A DNA stretch of 64,000 bases from JAAKFL01 sp964629645 (lineage in GTDB: Bacteria; Chlamydiota; Chlamydiia; Chlamydiales; SLFE01), in NCBI GenBank assembly GCA_964629645.1, contig CAZVSU010000002.1:5245-69244 (forward strand), given 5' to 3'. The notes beneath the pieces are model-generated. The model did not search any database. It was given only the letters and a program-made list of their open reading frames with translations, and was not told the origin of the DNA. The position numbers and the translations under genes are program-made. Positions 35,101 through 42,475 of this stretch are shown here, piece by piece. Positions within the stretch are counted from its first letter, which is position 1. Every line of letters begins with the position of its first letter.

Positions 35101-36843
35101 CTATAGCAACAGTCCGCTTTTGATCATGACCAAAAAGATTCCGGGAGCATAAAGACTCGGATTTTCCACAAGATACCGCGCGTGCTGTTCCTGGGGGTAA
35201 CACCCCTCTTCAATAAAACGCTCCAGCTCTCTTGCCGTGAATTCATTTTGATCTGAAAGAAGCCGAAAAATAGGATCCTTTATCTTCATTGGTTCAAATG
35301 GCCGGGCCTCCTTCTTTTCTTTTGAATTTTCAAGGAGCCTTCGAGAAAGAGAGTCTGTCAAGTCCGGTTTTTGCGTGAAGAGAGCTGTTTGAACATGATC
35401 CAGTGTCAATCGAAAGCCTTTTTCAAGAAGCTGACAAATGGTCGTGTCTGTTGATGATTCAATCGCAAGGTCTAGAAGTTTTTGATTGTAGCGATTCGAT
35501 TCAAAATTTTCATCCTTTAGCAAGAGATCGAAAAACTCATCTTTGCAGATCTTTTTAAAGGCTGCGATGTGCTGAAGTTGGGGGTGAACGCCGGAAATGA
35601 GCAGCAGTTCAAAAAGTTCCGGGGCTTGAGTGATGAATTCGTTCGCGAAAGCGGAAACGTTGTTGACTTTAGGATAGGCCTTTTCTTTGTCCGGCCGGTC
35701 GTCGAGAGCCTTAAGGCAGAGATTGTCTCCTTTTTCGTTGGTTTCTCGATCGGATAAAATGCCTACAATCTCGTCGCTAAGATCGTGGCCGTAAAGCAGA
35801 TGAAGCTTCACCACTCCGTACAGGTTGGGATATTTTTCTTCCATTAATGTTTTCCAGTCCACGTCCGATAATGAGACGCCGCACATGAGAAAAATACGTA
35901 ACAAAGTCAAGCTTTTGTGTCCTGGGCATGACACCCAATACTTAAGATCGCCTGGAGTCAACCTTTTGCCTTTTGCAAGGTGATGGAGAACATCGAGAAC
36001 ACAAGATTCATCTTGCTTGCGGATTGCCGTTTTAAGGGGCGAGGGTTTCTTCCTCCGCGGCTCCGGACGAAATAAACTGCCATCTTCGCTGCCAACCATT
36101 TTTGCCGAAAGGGTAGACTTAAGAGCATCGACGACTTCCTGATCGCAGTGAACCCTGGCAAACGTCAACTGCTGACTTGTCGCTGCGACTCCCTGATTGA
36201 TTAAAAATTGCACAATGTCGGCTTGCTTCTGTCCTGAGTATTTAAGGGCGGTGTCAAGATTAGCTTTGGTAAATACCATTTTTGTTTTCCTAAGAGCGTC
36301 TAAAATGTCCAGCGTCCACTCACTATCCTGAGCAAGCAAAACATTAATATTTCGAGTCGTCGGAATCCCTCTCGTTTCCAAAAAGCGCTGCACAAGATAG
36401 GGAGTGTCGCTTGTTTGATGAAAAAACGCGAGAGTGTAAAGCTCCTCGACAGTGAAGTCCACGTCCTCTTTTAAGAGCGCATAAGCTTTTGCCGACGCGT
36501 CAAGAGAGCGGCTTCTTATCAATTGATCAAGTTTGTAGGTATTTTCCTGAATTTGCCTCGTAAGCGAGAGGGCGTTTTTTAACATCACCTCCAGATAGCC
36601 AAGCGTCCAGCTGCCGGGCTTCATTCCCGAAAGAAACAATCGTTTATAGGCTTTTTTTGCCACGATCCCAAGGCCAAAATCGGAGACGGGATAAAGTTGA
36701 TCTCCCCACGCATCCCTCACATCCGGAGAGACGACAATGGATTCAAATAGGCCGCCTAAATAATCGACGCGCTCTTTGTCATCGAGTGACATGATTCTTT
36801 CTGAAAAATTGTCTTTGAAAGCTTCTAGCGATTGAATCATCAT
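35101..36843 (-). CDS. Helical-repeat (ankyrin-like) protein, candidate effector
   Basis: A 580-residue protein of unknown function, with no signal peptide or membrane helix. From about residue 125 to 245 it has units about 30-32 residues apart of the type DVDFTVEELYTLAFF...YLVQRFLETRGIPTT...VFTKANLDTALKYS...IVQFLINQGVAATSQQLTFA. These resemble diverged ankyrin repeats (LL..GV..T...L..A). A similar periodic pattern reappears near 290-380 and 420-500. Ankyrin-type proteins are common T3SS effectors in amoeba-associated bacteria, but no target is visible. TAGGAGG gives a strong start. Confidence 0.6.
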   Translation of the reverse strand: MMIQSLEAFKDNFSERIMSLDDKERVDYLGGLFESIVVSPDVRDAWGDQLYPVSDFGLGIVAKKAYKRLFLSGMKPGSWTLGYLEVMLKNALSLTRQIQENTYKLDQLIRSRSLDASAKAYALLKEDVDFTVEELYTLAFFHQTSDTPYLVQRFLETRGIPTTRNINVLLAQDSEWTLDILDALRKTKMVFTKANLDTALKYSGQKQADIVQFLINQGVAATSQQLTFARVHCDQEVVDALKSTLSAKMVGSEDGSLFRPEPRRKKPSPLKTAIRKQDESCVLDVLHHLAKGKRLTPGDLKYWVSCPGHKSLTLLRIFLMCGVSLSDVDWKTLMEEKYPNLYGVVKLHLLYGHDLSDEIVGILSDRETNEKGDNLCLKALDDRPDKEKAYPKVNNVSAFANEFITQAPELFELLLISGVHPQLQHIAAFKKICKDEFFDLLLKDENFESNRYNQKLLDLAIESSTDTTICQLLEKGFRLTLDHVQTALFTQKPDLTDSLSRRLLENSKEKKEARPFEPMKIKDPIFRLLSDQNEFTARELERFIEEGCYPQEQHARYLVENPSLYAPGIFLVMIKSGLLL

Positions 36844-36913
36844 AGGTTCCTCCTATTCAATTAAATTGACCTCAAACTACATCGTAAATTTATTTTTTTA
36901 AAGCAATTTCTCG

Positions 36914-36947
36914 TTGACGGCTAAGGGATTCCTTAATATTTTTAAGG
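36914..36947 (+). promoter_or_regulatory. Putative clpB promoter with overlapping inverted repeat
   Basis: TTGACG at 36914-36919 and TATTTT at 36937-36942, spacer 17. An inverted repeat CCTTAA (36931-36936) / TTAAGG (36942-36947) brackets the -10 and could be an operator. No CIRCE element (TTAGCACTC-N9-GAGTGCTAA) is present. Confidence 0.4.
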
Positions 36948-36973
36948 TGCCTATCTATCGAAAAGGGGGATCC

Positions 36974-39580
36974 ATGACGATCAATTTCACTGAGGCGGTG
37001 TCAGGTGCTCTGCAATCTGCATTGACTCTGGCTCAACAGATGAACCATACAGAAGTCACTGACAATCATTTACTTTCTTCATTTCTCGAAGATCGAGAGA
37101 ACTATTTCCCCTCTTTGCTTTCAAACCTTAACATCCCCCCGGAAAACCTTCAAAAAGACGTCGCACAAGCGCTTAAGACCCTCCCCACTTTTACCAGCGA
37201 CAGCCAAGAGCCCGTTATATCGCGCGCTCTGCAGCGGCGAATAGGAGACGCGCAAACTTTTGCCAAACAAATGAACGATTCGTACGTGAGCACCGACCAC
37301 TTTGTTTTAGCCTATTGGAAAAGCGGCGGAGACCCTTTCCTCAAATGGAAAAACAAATCGGGCATTGCTTTGGACGAAGTCGAAAGAAAAGTCAAAGATA
37401 TACGAGGAGATCGGCATATGGATTCCCCAACAGCAGAAGCGAGCCTGCAGACCCTTGAAAAATTCTGCCGCAATTTAACAGACCTTGCCAAGCAAGGCAA
37501 GATGGACCCTGTCATCGGACGAGAAGACGAAATCAGACGCACCATGCAAGTTTTGTGCCGTAGAACCAAAAACAACCCGATGTTGATTGGAGAACCGGGA
37601 GTCGGGAAAACAGCAATCGCAGAAGGACTGGCCCACAGGATCATTCAAGAGGACGTGCCCGATGCCCTTAAAGGCAAACAGCTCCTCGCCCTTGATATGG
37701 GGTCTCTTGTTGCCGGGACGAAGTTTAGAGGAGAATTCGAAGAGCGGCTCAAAGGGATTTTGACCGATATTGAAAAAAGTGAAGGAAGCATCATTCTTTT
37801 TATCGATGAAGTGCATACACTGATTGGCGCCGGCGCGACAGAAGGGGCCATGGACGCGGCTAATCTCTTAAAGCCCGCCCTTGCGCGCGGAACTCTCCAC
37901 TGCATTGGTGCAACGACTTTATCAGAATATCAAAAGCACATCGAAAAGGATGCCGCCCTTGAAAGACGTTTTCAACCTGTCACAGTGAGAGAACCAAGTG
38001 TTGAAGACGCCATTGCCATTTTGAGAGGGATTAGAGAAAAATATGAAATTTTCCATGGAGTGCGGATTACCGAGTCTGCGATTCACGCAGCAGTTTTTCT
38101 TTCGCACCGCTACATTACAGACCGCTTTCTCCCCGATAAGGCCATTGATCTCATCGACGAAGCAGCGAGCCTGATCAAAATGCAAATCGGCAGCCGCCCA
38201 CTTCCGATCGATAACAAGGAGCGGCAGCTTGCCAGCATGATCGTCGAGCAAGAGGCTCTCAAAAGAGAAGATAGCACAAGCGCTGTCGCCGAAGCAGAAA
38301 AACTGGAAGGAAAAATTGCCGAGCTAAAAGAAGAGCTGAGCCATTTAAGACGGCAGTGGGAAAAAGAAAAAACTCTCATCGAAGATCTCAAAAATAAGAA
38401 AAATGAGTTAGAGCAGCTTCGGTTCCAAGAAGAAGAGGCCGAAAGAAAAGTCGATTACAACAAAGTTGCCGAACTTCGCTACAACAGCATACCGAAGCTG
38501 CAAAAAGAAATTGAAGACGACGAAAAGCGCTTGAATGAAAAAGAGCACCGTCTCCTGCAAGAAGAAGTCGACGAACCACTCATCGCAGAAATTGTCTCCA
38601 AATGGACAGGTATTCCTGTCGCCAAAATGCTTGAAGGAGAAGCTGAAAAGCTTCTTCATCTAGAAGATGAGCTTAGCAAACGGGTCGTTGGTCAAGATTT
38701 TGCCATCAAGGCCGTCAGCGAAGCGATCCGCCGCTCGAGGGCAGGCTTAAGCGACCCTGGCCGGCCAATGGGAGCTTTTCTTTTTCTCGGGCCAACAGGC
38801 GTCGGAAAAACAGAGCTGGCGAAGGCCCTGGCCTACCAGCTCTTCAATCAAGAAGATGCCATGATCCGTCTCGATATGTCGGAATATATGGAAAAACACA
38901 GTGTTTCAAAACTCATCGGATCTCCCCCCGGATATGTCGGCTATGACGAGGGAGGGCAGCTGACAGAGGCCTTAAGAAGGCGCCCTTACTCTGTCGTCCT
39001 TCTCGACGAAGTCGAAAAAGCCCACGAAGATGTCTTCAACATTCTTTTGCAAGTGTTTGACGAGGGCCGCTTGACCGATGCCAAAGGAAGGACTGTCAAC
39101 GGCAAAAATGCCCTCTTTATCATGACATCGAATCTTGGCTCCGCTCAGCTCCTTGAACAGATCGAGTTGTCCCACAAAGGCATGTCAAAAGACGCCATCA
39201 TGGCGATTTTAGACCCGATATTGAAGCGACATTTCAGACCCGAATTTCTCAACCGCCTCGACGAGATTCTTCCCTTCCTCCCTTTACGGCAAGAAGAAAT
39301 GGGGCAAATCGTCGACATTCAGCTCGAATATGTCGCAAAACGGATCGCGGAACGGCACGTCACGCTCACTTGGACCGAAGATGTCGCAGACAATCTCGCT
39401 AAGGAAGGATACGATCCCATTTTCGGAGCTAGACCTCTCAAGCGATTGATCCAACACAAAGTCTCAAATATGCTCGCTGGAGCCGTGTTGGAAGGGCGCA
39501 TCCCTTCAGACAGTGAGATCGAACTCATCCGCGAAGGAGACGAAATTCGATTCAGGCTTATTTCTGTCATCGAGGAATAG
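36974..39580 (+). CDS. clpB: ClpB disaggregase chaperone
   Basis: Hexameric AAA+ protein that, with DnaK, solubilises aggregates. Its 868 residues show the Clp-N repeats, the first AAA module (Walker A GEPGVGKTAIAEG, Walker B ILFIDEVHTLIGAG), the middle coiled-coil domain (very Glu/Lys/Leu-rich), then the second AAA module (GPTGVGKTELAKALA, VVLLDEVEKAH) and a C-terminal domain. The start at 36974 (MTINFTEAV) is chosen because GGGGGA precedes it and the 20 residues upstream are non-homologous and cover the promoter. Confidence 0.97.
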   Translation: MTINFTEAVSGALQSALTLAQQMNHTEVTDNHLLSSFLEDRENYFPSLLSNLNIPPENLQKDVAQALKTLPTFTSDSQEPVISRALQRRIGDAQTFAKQMNDSYVSTDHFVLAYWKSGGDPFLKWKNKSGIALDEVERKVKDIRGDRHMDSPTAEASLQTLEKFCRNLTDLAKQGKMDPVIGREDEIRRTMQVLCRRTKNNPMLIGEPGVGKTAIAEGLAHRIIQEDVPDALKGKQLLALDMGSLVAGTKFRGEFEERLKGILTDIEKSEGSIILFIDEVHTLIGAGATEGAMDAANLLKPALARGTLHCIGATTLSEYQKHIEKDAALERRFQPVTVREPSVEDAIAILRGIREKYEIFHGVRITESAIHAAVFLSHRYITDRFLPDKAIDLIDEAASLIKMQIGSRPLPIDNKERQLASMIVEQEALKREDSTSAVAEAEKLEGKIAELKEELSHLRRQWEKEKTLIEDLKNKKNELEQLRFQEEEAERKVDYNKVAELRYNSIPKLQKEIEDDEKRLNEKEHRLLQEEVDEPLIAEIVSKWTGIPVAKMLEGEAEKLLHLEDELSKRVVGQDFAIKAVSEAIRRSRAGLSDPGRPMGAFLFLGPTGVGKTELAKALAYQLFNQEDAMIRLDMSEYMEKHSVSKLIGSPPGYVGYDEGGQLTEALRRRPYSVVLLDEVEKAHEDVFNILLQVFDEGRLTDAKGRTVNGKNALFIMTSNLGSAQLLEQIELSHKGMSKDAIMAILDPILKRHFRPEFLNRLDEILPFLPLRQEEMGQIVDIQLEYVAKRIAERHVTLTWTEDVADNLAKEGYDPIFGARPLKRLIQHKVSNMLAGAVLEGRIPSDSEIELIREGDEIRFRLISVIEE

Positions 39581-39583
39581 CCA

Positions 39584-40033
39584 CTATGGCTCTCGCATAT
39601 GGGGCGTGACAAAACGGTCGAACATCGATTTTTGCCAGCTCTCTTTGACTTGAGAAAAGTAATAGAGCATGATGATCAGTCCAAGAGAAAAGTTGAAAAG
39701 GGAAACAGCGCACCCTAAAGTGACAATCGTTCCCCCTCTGACCCATGACCAATAAAGAAGCGTCAATTTTTTTAAGAATGGGACCTGCAAGAATGTTGCA
39801 AGGGAAAGCAGACCTAAAACTGCCGTGAGAAGGGCAGCCCCGACTGTCCAAAGCAAGGCAGTACAAGCGACGAAGAAAAATAATAAGCGTACTTTCCATG
39901 ACGGCTCTTTAACCGGAGGGTCTTCAAACCGAGAAAACTTATCCCCGCGGGGAGGAGTTTCATATTTCGTCCGGCCATCGTCTAAAATGATAAACTCGGG
40001 ATATTTTCTTCGCTTGTCTTCAGAGTCATTCAT
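39584..40033 (-). CDS. Small membrane protein, unknown
   Basis: A 149-residue protein with a charged cytoplasmic N-terminus of about 45 residues and two or three hydrophobic segments (near 48-85 and 98-125), the last containing FNFSLGLIIMLYYF. No family is recognised. Its ATG overlaps the sthA stop by four bases, so it is translationally coupled to sthA. Confidence 0.7.
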   Translation of the reverse strand: MNDSEDKRRKYPEFIILDDGRTKYETPPRGDKFSRFEDPPVKEPSWKVRLLFFFVACTALLWTVGAALLTAVLGLLSLATFLQVPFLKKLTLLYWSWVRGGTIVTLGCAVSLFNFSLGLIIMLYYFSQVKESWQKSMFDRFVTPHMREP

Positions 40034-41427
40034 CGCTTGAACTTTATTTTGTTCATGCCGTTCAGAGCCGCTATGCGGTATCCTTCAGCATAAGTGGGAT
40101 AATTAAACACTTGATCGATGAAATAATCAATCTTAGCGCGAAAACTCATCGCAAGCTGGCCGATGTGGATCACTTCAGTCGCTCCCCTTCCAATCACGTG
40201 GACACCCAAGATTTCCAACGTTTCGCTGTGAAACAAAATTTTGAACATGCCCACGTTGCTTCCGGCGATATGACTTCGTGCTATCTCATAATAATAGGCC
40301 CTTCCCACCTCGTAGCGAAAGCCCATTTCGTCGAGGTCCTGTTCCGTGTAGCCTGAGCACGAGATGGTCGGTATGGTGTAGATGCCAACGGGGTAGAAGG
40401 AAGGAAATTGGTGCGTTTCAAACCCGCATGCATGGCGAGCGGCCAGGCGCCCTTGTTCCATGCTCGTCGAAGCGAGGCAAGGACCGCCAATGACGTCGCC
40501 GACAGCATAGATGTGCGGCGCTTTTGTCTGGAAAAGAGCATTGACTGGTATGTAGCCTCTTGGGCTAATTCCAATGCCGGCATTTTCTATGCTTAAATGT
40601 TCAACATTCGCAACACGTCCGAGTGCGTAAAGAAGAGTGTCTGCTTCAAGGGAGGACCCATCTTCGAAGGTCACCCGAGCCCTGCCGCCGACTCTTTTGA
40701 TTTCTTTGGGTATTTTTCTTCCTTTAAATCTAAGTCCCATATTCGTAAGAGACGTCTGCAAGTGGATGCCGATCTCGTGATCTAAGAGCGGGAGCATATG
40801 ATCTTTTTTATCAATGACCGTCACCTCTGTTCCGAGCGCTGAAAAGAAGCTGGCATATTCCGACCCGATCACACCTCCCCCTAAGACGAGCATGGATTTT
40901 GGGACGTTGTCTATTTTCAAAAGGCGTGTCGAATCAAGAATCACTTCATCGTCGAAAATAAGATCGGCTGGATTTCTCGGGTTCGATCCGGTGGCAATAA
41001 TAAACTTATCCGATCGAATTTGATGAGTGAGGCGTCCCTCTTCATCTGTGATGACAATGATATTTTTATTTTCAAACCGAGCCGAGCCGAAAACAACCTG
41101 TATGTCGTTTTTCCTGAATTGGCGGGAGATGACCTTTCCTTGTTCCTCGATCACACTTTTCACGCGGTAATTCAGATCGTTAATTGTGACCTTGCGCATG
41201 GGGAAATCTTTACCATAGATGATCCGCTGGTGAAATCCGGTCAGGTCGACAATCGCTTCGCGAAGCGTCTTTGATGGTATGGTCCCTGAGTACAGACAGG
41301 CGCCGCCCGGCTTTCCATCTTTTTCAACGACAACAACCTTTTTACCCAATTTCGCCGATTGGATCGCTGCTTTTTGGCCGGCAGGACCGGATCCAATCAC
41401 AACCACATCAACGACAAGCTCTTCCAT
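40030..41427 (-). CDS. sthA: Soluble pyridine nucleotide transhydrogenase
   Basis: FAD protein that moves reducing equivalents between NADPH and NAD. The 465 residues have the FAD-binding GSGPAG near the N-terminus and CLYSGTIPSKTLREA where dihydrolipoamide dehydrogenases carry CxxxxC. The second Cys is replaced by Thr, the SthA signature. An NAD-binding GGGVIGSEYASFF and the C-terminal FNYPTYAEGYRIAALNGMNKI also match SthA rather than Lpd. GAGAGGG precedes the ATG. It may be annotated elsewhere as lpd by mistake. Confidence 0.9.
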   Translation of the reverse strand: MEELVVDVVVIGSGPAGQKAAIQSAKLGKKVVVVEKDGKPGGACLYSGTIPSKTLREAIVDLTGFHQRIIYGKDFPMRKVTINDLNYRVKSVIEEQGKVISRQFRKNDIQVVFGSARFENKNIIVITDEEGRLTHQIRSDKFIIATGSNPRNPADLIFDDEVILDSTRLLKIDNVPKSMLVLGGGVIGSEYASFFSALGTEVTVIDKKDHMLPLLDHEIGIHLQTSLTNMGLRFKGRKIPKEIKRVGGRARVTFEDGSSLEADTLLYALGRVANVEHLSIENAGIGISPRGYIPVNALFQTKAPHIYAVGDVIGGPCLASTSMEQGRLAARHACGFETHQFPSFYPVGIYTIPTISCSGYTEQDLDEMGFRYEVGRAYYYEIARSHIAGSNVGMFKILFHSETLEILGVHVIGRGATEVIHIGQLAMSFRAKIDYFIDQVFNYPTYAEGYRIAALNGMNKIKFKR

Positions 41428-41445
41428 ATTTACCCTCTCATCTTT

Positions 41446-41474
41446 ATTATCTCAAAATTTTAATGATAAATCAA
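41446..41474 (-). promoter_or_regulatory. Promoter of sthA
   Basis: On the minus strand TTGATT (complement of 41469-41474) and GATAAT (complement of 41446-41451) with a 17-base spacer, about 20 bases before the sthA start. Confidence 0.6.
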
Positions 41475-41519
41475 AAGGTTTCAGTCTATCGCTTTTTTGA
41501 ATATATTTTTCTCTATTTG

Positions 41520-41528
41520 TGGTATAAT
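41520..41528 (+). promoter_or_regulatory. Extended -10 promoter of the gene at 41547
   Basis: TGGTATAAT: a perfect TATAAT at 41523-41528 with the TG extension. No good -35 lies at the right distance (TTGAAT at 41497 is 20 bases away). AAGGAG follows directly, then the ATG. Confidence 0.65.
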
Positions 41529-41546
41529 GAGGTATAAGGAGCAAAA

Positions 41547-42005
41547 ATGGCAAAAATTGACTTTCACAAGGTTGAACGTCTCTTTGATTCCGGCATGTCG
41601 GAGATGGAAATTGAGCATTTGCTTTATTTAGCCGAACTCTCAAATTCCTTTGGCTCCGGCAAGACAATCGAAATCGATAAAACGAAAGAACAAATCAAGA
41701 ATGAAAGAGTCCTTTTGGTCGTCAATACCAAGCGGGAAATCAAATTTTTGGCTGCCGTCAGGCGTGATTTGATCGACAAGCTCGGTATTGATCGCAGCAC
41801 CGCAAGACGTCTTTTCGAGGATCCCTCTCAAGTCTCGGACGAAGAAGCTGAGCAGCTCGAGGCGATCAGAGATAAAGTGAAGGGGTTTCGAGATGAAATC
41901 CGAAAAAGCCTGATGAGCGCAGACACAGAAAAAGAAATTGATCAAAAGGTCAAATCCTCAAAATACAAGCGGTTCAATATCAGGGATGAATGGCTCCCCC
42001 TCTAA
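41547..42005 (+). CDS. Unknown 152-residue cytoplasmic protein
   Basis: Not recognised. It is a charged, mostly helical protein with an apparent strand segment RVLLVVNTKREIKFLAAV near residues 50-70. The N-terminus (KVERLFDSGMSEMEIEHLLYLAEL) looks like a helical pair. AAGGAG is well placed before the ATG. It is monocistronic between divergent sthA and rpmB, each with its own promoter. An inverted repeat CACCCG/CGGGTG follows the stop. Confidence 0.7.
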   Translation: MAKIDFHKVERLFDSGMSEMEIEHLLYLAELSNSFGSGKTIEIDKTKEQIKNERVLLVVNTKREIKFLAAVRRDLIDKLGIDRSTARRLFEDPSQVSDEEAEQLEAIRDKVKGFRDEIRKSLMSADTEKEIDQKVKSSKYKRFNIRDEWLPL

Positions 42006-42055
42006 ATCACCCGTCGTATCGGGTGTCAAATCCCCCTCATCCCCCTCTAAAATCG

Positions 42056-42085
42056 TTGTGAAGAAAGATTCTCCTATGGTATGAT
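42056..42085 (+). promoter_or_regulatory. Promoter of rpmB
   Basis: TTGTGA at 42056-42061 and an extended -10 TGGTATGAT (TATGAT at 42080-42085), spacer 18. TTAGGAG precedes the ATG. Confidence 0.6.
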
Positions 42086-42115
42086 CTTTTTATCTAATGA
42101 TTTAGGAGTATTTCG

Positions 42116-42409
42116 ATGAAAAATCAACTTGTCAAAGGAAAAAAGTGTCAAGTCACAGGCAAATGTCCAAAGCGCGGCTTTACCTACTCAATTCGCGGTA
42201 TCGCAAAGAAAAAGAAAGGGATCGGACTCAAAATCACAGGAAAAAACAAAAGAACCTTCAAGCCGAATGTACGAAAGAAACGATTTTGGCTTCCTGAAGA
42301 AAAAAGATTTGTCACCCTAAAGCTATCGTCTGCCGGAATGCGCACTGTCGAAAAACGAGGCGTATCAAAGGTAGTTGGCGAGTTGCGCACCCAAGGCTAC
42401 AAGATCTAA
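42116..42409 (+). CDS. rpmB: 50S ribosomal protein L28
   Basis: Small basic ribosomal protein, 97 residues. The opening KCQVTGKCPKRGFTYSIRGIAKKK and the NKRTFKPNVRKKRFWLPEEKRFVTLKLSSAGMRTVEKRG region are L28; residues CQ and CP keep only part of the zinc motif seen in some L28s. In Chlamydia rpmB lies next to malQ; here about 10 kb has been inserted between them. Confidence 0.95.
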   Translation: MKNQLVKGKKCQVTGKCPKRGFTYSIRGIAKKKKGIGLKITGKNKRTFKPNVRKKRFWLPEEKRFVTLKLSSAGMRTVEKRGVSKVVGELRTQGYKI

Positions 42410-42475
42410 CCTGGAAAACGCGACAGGAATTTAAAACTGCAGATAGGACCCGCATCGTCTTTTTTCACTGGAAAA

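Noticed and set aside
36844..36973. CIRCE/HrcA site before clpB
   Set aside because: The CIRCE sequence is absent; only a shorter CCTTAA/TTAAGG repeat is present.
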